Shown: piece by piece, positions 52,684 to 62,188 of the stretch | Layout of the letters: every line of letters begins with the position of its first letter | How positions within the stretch are numbered: the stretch's first letter is position 1 | Source of the DNA: Anderseniella sp963700735 | GTDB taxonomy: Bacteria; Pseudomonadota; Alphaproteobacteria; Rhizobiales; Aestuariivirgaceae | Assembly: GCA_963700735.1 (NCBI GenBank) | Contig: CAVOYR010000006.1 | Coordinates: forward strand, 168,109-232,108 | Length of the DNA stretch: 64,000 bases | Reading direction: 5' to 3' | The notes under the pieces: generated by a model | What the model saw: only the letters and a program-made list of their open reading frames with translations | The model's database searches: none | What the model was told of the DNA's origin: nothing | Position numbers and translations under genes: made by a program

Positions 52684-53844
52684 GTGCCGGATACCTTGCG
52701 GGTGGTGCTTACCACCGGAAACTACAACTACATCAAGGACGGTGTGTCGCTTACCCTCAACCGGTTGGTGGCCTGGCTGGAGGCGCGCGGCCACCATGTG
52801 CTGGTTATTGCCCCGGTGGCAGATGCGCCTGCGATGGCGCACGAAGGCCGGCTTGAAGCGGTGCCGTCGTTCGCCATACCGACGCGCAAGGAGTACCGCA
52901 TCGGGTGGACCCTGCCGGAGCGCCTGAAGCGCGAGATTGCGGCGTTCAAGCCTGACCTGTTTCACATCGCCGTGCCGGACATCACCGGTCACAGCGCGCT
53001 CAACCTGGCAGGTGCGATGCAATTGCCGGCGGTGTCGTCGTTCCACACCCGCTACGACACCTACCTGCCGTATTACGGCCTGAGCTTCCTGACGCCGTGG
53101 TTTCACCGGCGGCTGCGGGCGTTCTACGCGCGGTGCGAGCATGTCTATGTGCCTTCGCACTCGATGATGGACGAACTGCGCCAGCACGACATTGCCAGCG
53201 GCAAGATGCGCCTGTGGACGCGTGGCGTGGACCACCAGCGGTTTTCACCGGCGCGGCGGTCGCTGGAGTGGCGGCGCGGCCATGGCATCGGCGATGACGA
53301 GGTGCTGATCGCCTATGCGGGCCGGCTGGTCGCAGAAAAGAACATGGCACTGATGTCGCGGGTGTTCGGCCGGTTGAAGCAGCAGGGCGCGGGCCATCGC
53401 ACCATCCTGCTGGGGGACGGGCCGGAGGCTGGCTGGATGAAGGCCGCCATGCCCGGCACCGTGTTTGCGGGCTTCCTGCACGGCGATGACCTTGCCACCG
53501 GCTACGCGTCGAGCGACGTGTTCTTCTTCCCCTCAATCACGGAAACTTTCGGTAACGTGACGCTTGAGGCAATGGCGTCGGGCCTGCCTGCGGTCAATGC
53601 CGAGGCGACGGGGTCAAGCTCGCTGGTGCGCGAGGGCGAAACCGGCTTTCTGGTGCCGGTGCACCGCGAAGGCGACATGGCTGACCGGTTGGCCCTGCTG
53701 GTCGCTGATGGCGGCAAGCGCGCGGCATTCGGCAAGCGGGCGAGAGAGATCGCCGTGGCCGAACATGACTGGCACCGGATATTCGAGAAGCTCGAGGCTG
53801 ACTATGCCGAGGCCATTGCCGGGTACACAGCTTCGCGCGGCTAG
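52684..53844 (+). CDS. GT4-type glycosyltransferase
   Basis: A 386-residue GT-B fold glycosyltransferase. N-terminal LTTGNYNYIKDGVSLTLNRLV and SSFHTRYDTYLPYYG resemble MgtA/SqdX-type mannosyl or sulfoquinovosyl transferases. The C-terminal donor site has VAYAGRL-like IAYAGRLVAEKN and the EX7E motif ETFGNVTLEA. It probably glycosylates a lipid or envelope polysaccharide. GTG 52684 gives the family start; an ATG at 52618 is possible. It is convergent with the Hyi-type gene, overlapping by four bases. Confidence 0.87.
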   Translation: MPDTLRVVLTTGNYNYIKDGVSLTLNRLVAWLEARGHHVLVIAPVADAPAMAHEGRLEAVPSFAIPTRKEYRIGWTLPERLKREIAAFKPDLFHIAVPDITGHSALNLAGAMQLPAVSSFHTRYDTYLPYYGLSFLTPWFHRRLRAFYARCEHVYVPSHSMMDELRQHDIASGKMRLWTRGVDHQRFSPARRSLEWRRGHGIGDDEVLIAYAGRLVAEKNMALMSRVFGRLKQQGAGHRTILLGDGPEAGWMKAAMPGTVFAGFLHGDDLATGYASSDVFFFPSITETFGNVTLEAMASGLPAVNAEATGSSSLVREGETGFLVPVHREGDMADRLALLVADGGKRAAFGKRAREIAVAEHDWHRIFEKLEADYAEAIAGYTASRG

Positions 53845-54623
53845 CGCCAGCGCGACATCCAGCCAAGACCGGCTTCGGTCTTTCCGGCTGGGCGGTACTC
53901 GCAACCGATCCACAGGTCCGGATGCAGGGTACCGACCGCTTCAAGGATCTCACCGATTGGCAGGTCGCCAAGGTCCGGTTCGTGCCGGTCTGGCGTGCCG
54001 GCAATTTGCAGGTGCCTGGTGTGCTCGCGGCATCTTTCCAGCCAGCCGGTAACGTCGCCATGGATGCGCTGGCAATGATAGATATCGAATTGTAACGCCA
54101 GTGGAGCAGCCGAAATCCGGTTTACTTCAGCGATAATTTCAAGCGCCAAACCGAAATCGTTCAGATAGTAACCGGGCATGTCGTGAGCGTTGATCGGCTC
54201 TATCAGCAGCTGGATGCCAGCCTGCTGAAACCGCTGCGTGGCGTCCACAAGATTGCTGACATAGGTGGCGCGCTGCTGCCTTGCATCCACGTCCGGCTGG
54301 CGCATTCCGGCCATGCAATGCACCCTTGGCGGCTTCAGGATTTCCGCATAAGCCATTGCCGTGTCTACGCTTTTCGAAAACTCTGCCTCGCGTCCGGCAA
54401 GTGAGGCAATGCCGCGCTCGCCCGCGTCCCAGTTGCCCGGCGGCAGGTTGAACAGCACTTGTTCAAGCCCCGCATCATCCAGCCACTGCTTCAGGTCAGC
54501 GGCGTCAAACGCGTACGGGAACAGGTATTCAACACCTTTGAATCCGGCGTCAGAAGCTGCAACAAAACGTTCCGGAAAATCGTGTTCCGTGAACATCATG
54601 GACAGGTTTGCTGCGAACTTCAT
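53841..54623 (-). CDS. Hydroxypyruvate isomerase family (Hyi/OtnI-type) TIM barrel
   Basis: A 260-residue xylose-isomerase-like TIM barrel. Probable metal ligands are E142 in LIEPINAHDMPGYYL, D180 in QFDIYHCQ, Q206 in HLQIAG and E242 in IGCEYRP, the pattern of hydroxypyruvate isomerase. It would interconvert hydroxypyruvate and tartronate semialdehyde, or a 2-oxo-tetronate if OtnI-like. Partners such as glyoxylate carboligase are not adjacent. Its ATG overlaps the stop of the upstream sulfotransferase gene (ATGA), so it is the last gene of that operon. Confidence 0.88.
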   Translation of the reverse strand: MKFAANLSMMFTEHDFPERFVAASDAGFKGVEYLFPYAFDAADLKQWLDDAGLEQVLFNLPPGNWDAGERGIASLAGREAEFSKSVDTAMAYAEILKPPRVHCMAGMRQPDVDARQQRATYVSNLVDATQRFQQAGIQLLIEPINAHDMPGYYLNDFGLALEIIAEVNRISAAPLALQFDIYHCQRIHGDVTGWLERCREHTRHLQIAGTPDRHEPDLGDLPIGEILEAVGTLHPDLWIGCEYRPAGKTEAGLGWMSRWR

Positions 54624-56554
54624 GGTGCGTTTGCCCCGGTGCGGCGGGCAGCGAGAATGGCGCGCTGGCGGGCCAGTTCCTCGCTGAACGGCTTCAGCTG
54701 TTCCTCGTACACCTTCCAGCGGCCGACGCTCTTGGCCGAGATCGGCTGGCGCACCTGGAACACGCTGGCCGTACGAATTTCACGTTTCACTTCATTGGGA
54801 TAGAGGCACTGTTCCTCGAACGGCAGGCCGCAGAAATCAAGCAGCTTGCGGATGTTCGGTTCTGGATCATTGACCAGCACTTCGTAATCGAGGTCGAACA
54901 CGTCGAGTTTCGCGTCCTCGATCCAGTAGCGGGCGATGTCTTCGTGCCACGCATACTTGTGGGCCAACGCCTTGAGATCGAAGGTAAATCGCAGTGAATC
55001 CGAGAACAGCTGCTCGAAGTTGGACAAGGCGCAATCCTCCGGCGTGCGGTGGGTATAGATGAACTTTGCCCTGGGTAGGATGAAGCGGATCAGCCCCACG
55101 CAATCGATATTGCCCGGCAGCTTGTCGGTGGCGAAGGTTGCGCCATCTGCGTTGCGGAACATCTCCTGATGCAGCTTTTCGCCGACCTTGAGCGCCCAGT
55201 CTGCGGGCAGGTCCGGCACTTGCGAAAAGTCATGCCTGAGCATCTCGGTGATAGTCATCAGGTCGTTGCGTTCGCCGCCGGGGTGAACCTGCGAATGGGC
55301 CGCAAGGATCTGCTCGGTCAAGGTGGTGCCGGAGCGCATCATGCCGACGATGAAGATGCAGCCTTCGCCCATGAAGCCTTCGCTCCCGCGCCGTTCAAAG
55401 AACGACGGGGTGAACACCTGCTCGTTGACGATGTTGAAACGTTCAATGCTTTCAGGCTGATAGGGATATAATGCAGCGCGCAGGGCCTTGGCGCGTGCCA
55501 ACGCCTCAAAGCCCTCGGCCGGGCGGCCGTGGCGCGACAACAGCCGGTAAAGTGCGGTTCCGGCGACAATGCGGTCACCATCGCTGTGGGTGCTGGCGTC
55601 ATCGAGAATGGTCTGCAGCCGTGGGGCCATTTCGATGGGCAGGCGGTTGATGATTGCCAGTTGCTGCATGGCCGGTGCCGACGATGGCTCCAGCTCCAGA
55701 ACCTGCCGCAGGCTGGTTTCCGCGGTGTCAAAATCACCGGCCTGGACGGCAAGGACGCCGCTCAGCAAGGCACCCCTTGCGCGGGTTTCGCGGCGTTTCG
55801 CCAGGCGGTTTGCCACTTCGGTTGCGCGGTCAGGCATGCCCGCCGCCTGAAACCCGTCTGCCAGCAGCACGAGGTTCGCGACACTGGCCGGATCGGGCGC
55901 ATCGAAGCCGGCGATCACCCTGGCCAGATCGAAGTTGGCCTGCATGGCCTCCATGTGGCGGGCGACCTGGTTCTGGCGGCCGTGGGCATTGAGCCCGCGC
56001 AGGAATTCGAGGTTGATAGTCAGGTCCTTCGGGTGCTGCATGACCAGACCCGCCAGCAGCGTAAGGCCGCGCGTGGGTGTGCCGGATTCAAGCAGGGCGC
56101 TGGCCAGCACGGACTGCGCCTCGACATCGCCGGGCAGGGCGGCGGCGGCCTTTTCCAGGTGGACCAGCGCGGTTTCGACGTCACCTGCGGCCAGCAAAGC
56201 GCTGCCCAGCCCGAGATGGGCTTCGGCGTACGCAGGGTCGAGGGTCAACGTTTGTGTATAGTGTGCAGCGGCAGCCGCGAGGTCACCCTTGGCCTTGAAC
56301 ACTTCAGCCAGGTTGAACTGCGCGTCAGCCAGTTTCGGGTCGAGCTTGATGGCGTCCTTGAGTGTGACAGCAGCCTGATCGAGCTTGCCCATCTGTGCTT
56401 CCAGCACGCCAAGCTCCAGTGCCAGGCCTGCGGCGCGCGGGGCGGCCCGGCGGGCATCGCGCAGCAGCTTCCAGGCAGGTGACAGCTTGCCCTTGGCCTG
56501 CAGCGCACGGGCCTGATGCCACATCTGTTCAACGGGATTGGGGGCGGTATTCAT
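54620..56554 (-). CDS. TPR-sulfotransferase fusion protein 1
   Basis: A 644-residue protein. Residues about 10-300 are tetratricopeptide repeats (for example LADAQFNLAEVFKAKGDLAAA). Residues about 398-630 are a sulfotransferase domain: the PAPS 5'-phosphate loop is GMMRSGTTL (404-412), and the 3'-phosphate part includes FIYTHRTPEDCALSNF. No signal peptide is seen, so it acts in the cytosol on an unknown acceptor, possibly a glycan, lipid or a peptide held by the repeats. Coupled by overlaps to a related gene upstream and the isomerase downstream. Confidence 0.9.
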   Translation of the reverse strand: MNTAPNPVEQMWHQARALQAKGKLSPAWKLLRDARRAAPRAAGLALELGVLEAQMGKLDQAAVTLKDAIKLDPKLADAQFNLAEVFKAKGDLAAAAAHYTQTLTLDPAYAEAHLGLGSALLAAGDVETALVHLEKAAAALPGDVEAQSVLASALLESGTPTRGLTLLAGLVMQHPKDLTINLEFLRGLNAHGRQNQVARHMEAMQANFDLARVIAGFDAPDPASVANLVLLADGFQAAGMPDRATEVANRLAKRRETRARGALLSGVLAVQAGDFDTAETSLRQVLELEPSSAPAMQQLAIINRLPIEMAPRLQTILDDASTHSDGDRIVAGTALYRLLSRHGRPAEGFEALARAKALRAALYPYQPESIERFNIVNEQVFTPSFFERRGSEGFMGEGCIFIVGMMRSGTTLTEQILAAHSQVHPGGERNDLMTITEMLRHDFSQVPDLPADWALKVGEKLHQEMFRNADGATFATDKLPGNIDCVGLIRFILPRAKFIYTHRTPEDCALSNFEQLFSDSLRFTFDLKALAHKYAWHEDIARYWIEDAKLDVFDLDYEVLVNDPEPNIRKLLDFCGLPFEEQCLYPNEVKREIRTASVFQVRQPISAKSVGRWKVYEEQLKPFSEELARQRAILAARRTGANAP

Positions 56555-58026
56555 GGTGTTGCGGCTTTCAGGCGGGCTTCATGGGCGGCAATGGCGGGTT
56601 TCAGCGCTTCGGCGACGGGCGCAAGCTGGCTGGCATAGGCCTGCCACTTGCCGACAGACGATGTATAGATGGCCTTGCGCACCTGCGCCATGGAGGCGGT
56701 GCGGACCACGGTCTCTGCGGTCTTCTGATCAAGGCAGGCGTCGGTCCAGTCAAGCCCCGTGTGGGCAATGAGGCGGCGGGCCTGCGCTGCCGGATCGGCG
56801 GCAAGGCGCTCATATTCCACGGTCAGGATGCGGTCAGGGCAGCGCGCCTGCCATTCATCGGCGAGTTGTTCCGCAATCAGGATGCGGCGCACAAGTGCCT
56901 GTGGCGTATAGGAAAATGTCATCACGCCCGGACCAAACATTTCGCGGTAGGCGGACCAGAACACGTCCATCGGGTGCCGGCGCACCATCACGATGCGGGC
57001 CTTGGGAAACAGCAGCAGGGCAAGGCCGGTGTGCAGCAGGGTGGAGATCGACTTGTCCACCACGCGCGCCTTGCCGGGGGCGAGGCCGGTCATGGCGGAA
57101 AGGTACGCATCGGCGGCCCGGCGGATGTCGCCGGACTGAAGCGAGGTAACGGACTGTTTCAGGTGCGGCAGAAGCTCGAATTCGCCGGTGGAACCTGCAT
57201 CCGGGTGCCGGGCGATGATCTGCTCGACCAGCGTGGTGCCGGACCTCGGCATGCCGGTAACGAAGACGGGCACCTGCGAGGGGTGGCCTGCGGTGGCAAG
57301 CTGTGCCAGCCGCGCCCTTGTGAAGTGCTGGGCAATGCCGGCTGCCACCTGTTCCATCTGCGTATCGGCAGCGTGGTTGGCCGGAGCGTACGCGCGGTTG
57401 CCGGCCTCGATGGCGGTGAAGGCATCAGCGTGGTTGCCAAGCGCCTCATGAGCCAGCCCGAGGGCGAAGTTGAGCCGGGCGATGTCCTCCTGCGGCAGTT
57501 TTGCCGCCTTGAGGCTGGCCAGCCGCGCGGTGATCCATTGGGCTTCGGCTCCGGCGTCGTAGCTGTCGAGGAAGTTCTTGGCGATGAACAGGCGCAACGA
57601 GGCATTGGCCTGATTGGCGGAACGTGCCCTTTCGACCTCGGCCCTTGCCTCATCACGCCGGGCGCGGGCAAGGAGCGCGCCAGCCTTGAGGATGTGGACG
57701 TCCGCCATGCCGGCAGGTGGCAGCTTGATGCGGTCATAGGTGGCAAGTGCGGTGTCAAGGTCGCCCGAAACATCCTGCAACGCAGCGAGCCGGGCGACGT
57801 CGGCGGGTAGCCGGGTCTTTTTGGCGACCGGCTGGAAAACCTCAACCGCTTCGGCGTAGCGGCGCAGGACTGCCAGCGTTTCGGCCAGTTGCCGCTGGAT
57901 ATCGACGGTGCCGGGAGTCTGCACGGAGGCACGGCGCAACAGGTCTGCCGCATCCAGGTGGTGCTGGGCAGCAATGAGTTGTCTGGCGCGGGCGAGGGGC
58001 GCGGAACTGGATGAATGCGCGGTCAT
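56551..58026 (-). CDS. TPR-sulfotransferase fusion protein 2
   Basis: A 491-residue protein with fewer repeats (about 10-230) and a sulfotransferase domain at about 250-480. The PAPS loop is GMPRSGTTLVEQI (258-270), and RIVMVRRHPMDVFWSAYREMFG is the 3'-phosphate segment. It differs enough from its neighbour to be an old duplicate with a different acceptor. The stop overlaps the next ATG as ATGA. First gene of the sulfotransferase-isomerase operon. Confidence 0.9.
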   Translation of the reverse strand: MTAHSSSSAPLARARQLIAAQHHLDAADLLRRASVQTPGTVDIQRQLAETLAVLRRYAEAVEVFQPVAKKTRLPADVARLAALQDVSGDLDTALATYDRIKLPPAGMADVHILKAGALLARARRDEARAEVERARSANQANASLRLFIAKNFLDSYDAGAEAQWITARLASLKAAKLPQEDIARLNFALGLAHEALGNHADAFTAIEAGNRAYAPANHAADTQMEQVAAGIAQHFTRARLAQLATAGHPSQVPVFVTGMPRSGTTLVEQIIARHPDAGSTGEFELLPHLKQSVTSLQSGDIRRAADAYLSAMTGLAPGKARVVDKSISTLLHTGLALLLFPKARIVMVRRHPMDVFWSAYREMFGPGVMTFSYTPQALVRRILIAEQLADEWQARCPDRILTVEYERLAADPAAQARRLIAHTGLDWTDACLDQKTAETVVRTASMAQVRKAIYTSSVGKWQAYASQLAPVAEALKPAIAAHEARLKAATP

Positions 58027-58106
58027 GGCTGACGGGTTCTAGAGCATTTCAGTGGCAATTGGCACCCGGAATTGCGTGGCCCTGAGGGGCAAGCTTGCCC
58101 GCCAAA

Positions 58107-58138
58107 GGAAAACCGGCCCGGGGCGAACCCCGAGCCGG
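58107..58138 (-). terminator. Intrinsic terminator of the porin gene
   Basis: On the minus strand CCGGCTCGGGG (58128-58138) pairs with CCCCGGGCCGG (58113-58123), followed by TTTT. It lies 28 bases after the porin stop. Confidence 0.88.
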
Positions 58139-58165
58139 CTGTCGTCTCAAGCGTGAGCTTGGTTC

Positions 58166-59513
58166 TTAGAAGAAGAACCAGGTGCCGAACATGGCGCTTG
58201 CGCCATCATCGGAAGAGCCGTCAACGCGGGTGAACTCACCGTAGTTGACTTCCCAGCCCATGCGCATCTGCTTGACAGGCTGCCACAGCACGTTGGCCGA
58301 AACCTTCCATGCCTTGTCCTTGTCCGTTGCTTCGTTCTGGACTGCGCAGAGCGTTGAAGTACGAGAACTGGGTGTTGAAAGTGGTGGTTTCAGACAGGCC
58401 GAACGACAGGCCGACAACAAAGGCGATTGCTTCGAGCGGGTCACCACCAGCGTCGACGCTGTTAAAACCAGCTTCAGCGCCGAACTTCGTTTCGATCAGA
58501 CCTTCACCGTAGCCAACGCCAGCCGTCAGGGTGGCGATGTCTGCGAGGTTGAAGTTTGCACCAGCCTGGACTGCCCAGCCGAGTTCGTCGGTGTGCGCGA
58601 CAGAGTCGTCAGCCGCTGCAACCGCAGTACCGTTCCTGAACCAGTCAGCAACTTCACCGGTAACGATCAGCTGGTGACCACCAGCGATGTCGTACTGCAC
58701 GAACGAAGCGATGTTCGGCATGTTGGTGGTGGAGTTCATAGGTCGGGTTTTCGATGGCAACTGCCCAGGACAGCGGACCGTCGGTGTAGGTCAGGCGGAG
58801 CTGAGGTGCGCGGCCGTAGGTCAGCATCGAGCCGTTGAAGTCAACAGTCGACACGCCGATCGGCAGCAGGGCAGCGGTGTGCCAGTACTGGCCAGCAGTG
58901 AAGGTCCAGTTGGGGGTCATGTCCCAGTGGCCGACAGCGTGACGCAGACGGGTACGAAGTGAGCCAGCGTTGATCGAACTGGTTCCGGCCGTGTCGACTG
59001 AAGGGTATTGAAGTCAACTTCGATCTGGGTACGGATCTGGCCGATAGCGGTGTCGATCTTCGAGCGGATGCCGAAACGCGACTGCTGTGCGGTCAGGGAG
59101 ATGTGGTCGCCACCGGTGTTCGCCAGGGTGGAAACGGAGAACGAGTTGGCAGCGCCGTGTTCACCATCAAATGCGTACTGCAAGTGAGCAGCCACATAAC
59201 CGTACACGGTCACTTCAGCGACCGGAGCGGGCATGTCAGCGGTTGGCGTGATGCCGATGGTGAAGCCGTTGTCGCCGTTCAGGCTGGCAACTTCCTGGGC
59301 CGACTTAACGCCCCAGTTGTTGGTGCCCTGGCCACGTTCAAAGGTCAGAACGCTGCGGCCGTCGAGCGACGACGGAGCAGTTTCCATGGTGTCCACGCGG
59401 GACTGAAGGGCTTCAAGCTGAGCCTTCAGGGTGCTGAGTTCATCAGCCTGGGCGCCAGTGGCCATGACGGCCAGAGCCGCACCGCCGAGCAGGGCCTTAC
59501 GAAGGAATGTCAT
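58166..59513 (-). pseudogene. DcaP-like trimeric porin, broken by three frameshifts
   Basis: Outer-membrane porin of about 449 residues when repaired. It has a signal peptide (MTFLRKALLGGAALAVMATGAQA), a short coiled coil (STLKAQLEALQSRVDTME) and barrel strands such as VYGYVAAHLQYAFDG and LTAQQSRFGIRSKID, as in DcaP. The frame changes near 58998 (one base missing), 58740 and 58346 (one extra base each), but every segment stays porin-like up to the terminal GTWFFF with its aromatic end. GGGAG lies eight bases before the ATG. Either errors in the sequence or a recent pseudogene. Confidence 0.85.
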
Positions 59514-59625
59514 TATGGTTTCTCCCAAACTATAACGTCCTCCAAGCAAGAAAAACAATAACTTATCACAAGTGTAGGACCACCTGCAGATCGACGTTTA
59601 TTGACTAGATGGGTGATTTAAATTC

Positions 59626-60213
59626 ATGCAAAGAAAACAGGCAAAACTCCTTCCTAACGAGTTGCAGGAAGACGTTGTCCAATACCTTGAAACAACACGC
59701 CATCCGGATCGGAACGTTGCGATGTTCTTGCTTTCGATGAAAGCAGGGCTACGGGCCAAGGAGATTTCCCTGTTGCGTTGGCGATGCGTCACCGACGCCA
59801 GAGGTCACATAGGCGAGGAGGTCATTGTCGAGGATCGAGCATCGAAAGGGGGATACAGTGGTCGCCGGGTTCCCATGAATGATCGGCTGCGAGAAAGACT
59901 TGAGAAACTACGACGCATGTCACCGCCAAGACCTGATGATTTCGTGATCATCAGCGAGAGGACAGGCCGCGGGTTCTCCGCTCAGTCGGTCGTGAACACC
60001 TTCTACCTCTGGTACCGAATGATGGGTTTCTTCGGCGTGTCGTCGCACTCTGGACGGCGGACGTTCATCACCAACGCAGCGAAGAAGATCAATCTGGTTG
60101 GCGGGAGCCTACGTGACGTTCAGCACCTGGCCGGTCACAAGCATCTTCACACAACCCAGCGCTACATCGAAGGAGACGAACAAGCCAAGAAGCGGATCGT
60201 CAACCTGGTCTGA
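59626..60213 (+). CDS. Tyrosine recombinase, short form
   Basis: A 195-residue integrase catalytic domain. The active residues are all there: R43 in GLRAKEI, K74 in SKGG, H141 and R144 in HSGRR, H171 in LAGHKHL and Y180 in TTQRYI. The N-terminal arm-binding and core-binding domains of typical integrases are missing, so site choice must rest on the catalytic domain or a partner. It marks the left edge of the mobile region. No tRNA or att repeat was found beside it. Confidence 0.88.
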   Translation: MQRKQAKLLPNELQEDVVQYLETTRHPDRNVAMFLLSMKAGLRAKEISLLRWRCVTDARGHIGEEVIVEDRASKGGYSGRRVPMNDRLRERLEKLRRMSPPRPDDFVIISERTGRGFSAQSVVNTFYLWYRMMGFFGVSSHSGRRTFITNAAKKINLVGGSLRDVQHLAGHKHLHTTQRYIEGDEQAKKRIVNLV

Positions 60214-60336
60214 GGAAGGTCGGAATTTTCACTGCAAATTTTCGTCAGGGTCATCGATCAGGTTGAGTGACCGCAATTCCCCCGTGGGGCGGCTGTTGGT
60301 AGTCGACGCCGGTGCACTTGAGGTTCGCCTGATGTG

Positions 60337-60451
60337 TACACGATGGGTACACCTCGATGAGACAGCCGGATGAGACACAGGGTGTGTCTCAACAGGGTTG
60401 ACAAGTTGATTTGTGAGACGGTAAGGATCAGGGTGTAGACTTCAATGAGAC
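60337..60451 (+). promoter_or_regulatory. Candidate res site of the serine resolvase
   Basis: TGAGAC occurs at 60358, 60371, 60414 and 60446, and as GTCTCA at 60386. TGAGACAC (60371-60378) and GTGTCTCA (60384-60391) form a perfect inverted repeat, and GTACAC occurs twice nearby. The cluster sits directly before the resolvase start at 60464, the usual place of a res site and resolvase operator. The 250-bp gap 60214-60463 has no other gene. Confidence 0.6.
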
Positions 60452-60463
60452 GGAAACCCACCC

Positions 60464-61027
60464 ATGGCAACCTACGGCTACGCCCGTGTCAGTACCCTTG
60501 ATCAGGACCCCACCATCCAGGAAGACACCCTGCGCAATGCGGGATGTGACGTAGTCCGCTCCGAGAAAGTGAGCGGCAGCAGCAGGGAGGGACGCAAGGA
60601 ACTGGACACCTTGCTGGAGTTCCTGCGCCCCGGTGACACACTCGTGGTCACCCGCGTCGACCGTCTGGCCCGTTCTGTGGCTGACCTGCAGGACATCGTC
60701 AGGGACCTCAAGCAGCGTGGTGTGAGCCTCAAGGCCACCGAGCAGCCCATCGACACGTCAACGGCGGCGGGGAAGGCCTTCCTCGATATGCTCGGGGTGT
60801 TCGCAGAGTTTGAGACCAACCTGCGCCGGGAACGGCAGATGGAGGGGATCGCCAAGGCCAAGGCCCAAGGCGTCTACAAGGGACGCAAGCCGTCCATTGA
60901 CCGGGAGCAGGTGGCCAGCTTGAAAGCGGAAGGGCTGGGAGCCACTGCCATCGCCGAACGGTTGGACATTGGTCGGGCCTCCGTCTACCGGGCGCTGGCT
61001 GACGCTGACGCTGGCAGAACTGCATAG
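60464..61027 (+). CDS. Serine recombinase (resolvase/invertase family)
   Basis: A 187-residue small serine recombinase. The nucleophile is S10 in YARVSTLDQD; the catalytic Arg residues are in VVTRVDRLARSVADL, and the long helix E is FAEFETNLRRERQMEGI. The C-terminal DNA-binding helix-turn-helix is GATAIAERLDIGRASVYRAL. It would resolve cointegrates or invert DNA at the repeats just upstream. It is convergent with the broken helicase gene. Confidence 0.92.
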   Translation: MATYGYARVSTLDQDPTIQEDTLRNAGCDVVRSEKVSGSSREGRKELDTLLEFLRPGDTLVVTRVDRLARSVADLQDIVRDLKQRGVSLKATEQPIDTSTAAGKAFLDMLGVFAEFETNLRRERQMEGIAKAKAQGVYKGRKPSIDREQVASLKAEGLGATAIAERLDIGRASVYRALADADAGRTA

Positions 61028-61084
61028 CGGCAAGCACCGGCGGTCACAGCGTCCAACGTGGGCCCAATCCGGGAGCATACTTTT

Positions 61085-61125
61085 GGGGGCACAGCTCTAT
61101 AAGTACCTTATAGGGGTCTGCCCCC
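61085..61125. terminator. Two-tier hairpin between convergent genes
   Basis: Outer arms GGGGGCA (61085-61091) and TGCCCCC (61119-61125), inner arms CTATAAG (61097-61103) and CTTATAG (61107-61113). It lies between the resolvase stop and the stop of the helicase fragment, probably a bidirectional terminator. Confidence 0.65.
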
Positions 61126-61129
61126 ATAA

Positions 61130-62186
61130 CTATCGTTCAGGGCGTTTGACGAGGTAGGACTTTGCTCCCCGCTTCTCGCCTTCAACCACGTAGGCAATGC
61201 CCCTGGCCGCGAGATCAAGGTAAATACCGCGCTTCTTCTTAAGCCCGTCCTTGAGAGCTGCCTTGTGCGCCGGTGAGAGCCCAAGGGCCTTCGCAACGTC
61301 ATTGACAGTGTATTGACCAGGAGGCTGGTTATCCATATGTACAAGGACAGCTTCCTGCCAAGAGAGCTCGGAGGAGTAGCCGTCAACCGACCCGAGCTGG
61401 CCGGCGGCGTCAAGCGAGTACTCCCACGAACTGATCACGACAGACGGGAACTGATCCTTGATGGCTTCCTCGATTACTCTGCCGCGCTGACCTTTCGGCA
61501 AGGTCACATAGATCGTGGTGGGGAGACAGTTACCGAACTCATCGGACACCTTCCTGCTGCGGGGGCGTCCCATGGCCTGGAGCACTTCGGAGGTCATCGC
61601 CTTGTCTTCCAGGCTTTGCTTGATCAGCCTGCCGCCGTTACTCTCAGTCCATGCGTCCGGCTTCAGTCCACGCAGGGCGAAATACATGTTGCTGGACCAT
61701 TCCGGGGCGCGATAGCTCAAGCCGAACAGGATGGCCTTGTTGCAGTCGTTGAAGTTGTTAAGGCCGTCAAGGCTCCCCCAATGCACCGTGGTACAATTGG
61801 GAGGAAGGTGCAGCCTGGCGACTGCTTCAGTGTCCTTGTGTGTGACCACAAGCCAGTTGTCGCCTTCCTCGGAGTTTCGACGGACAAACTCTCCGAGTTG
61901 CTTAAACCGTTGCTCAGCACGGTCGCGCATCTGGGTCTTGCCTATGCCATTGGACCGCAACACCCTCACAGTGAGGTTGCTGTAGTTTCTGACCTTGGGC
62001 ATAGGGACCAGTGTCGCGCCGACATGATCGAGCAAGGGGTCAAAGTCTGCTGTGGCGTTCAGGATCACCGGATAGCTGAGCCAAGGCAGCTTGAGCTCTG
62101 CTGACATGATGGCGCCCTCCGCACCCTTCTTGGCGAAGACCGCCCAGTTGCGGAAGACCACACATATCGCGTCCAGCGTTGACTTC
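61130..62186 (-). pseudogene. Helicase-like P-loop protein, C-terminal fragment (cut by IS630)
   Basis: The frame is open from the end of the IS630 element to a TGA at 61130. It contains YPVILNATADFDPLL, WLVVTHKDTEAVARL, HWGSLDGLNNFNDC and KAILFGLSYRAPEW, which resemble the second RecA-like domain of superfamily helicases in phage and integrative elements. A winged-helix-like end follows (VNDVAKALGLSPAHKAALKDGL). It matches in strand and style the N-terminal fragment at 63348-64000, so the two were one gene. Confidence 0.75.
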
Positions 62187-62188
62187 TA

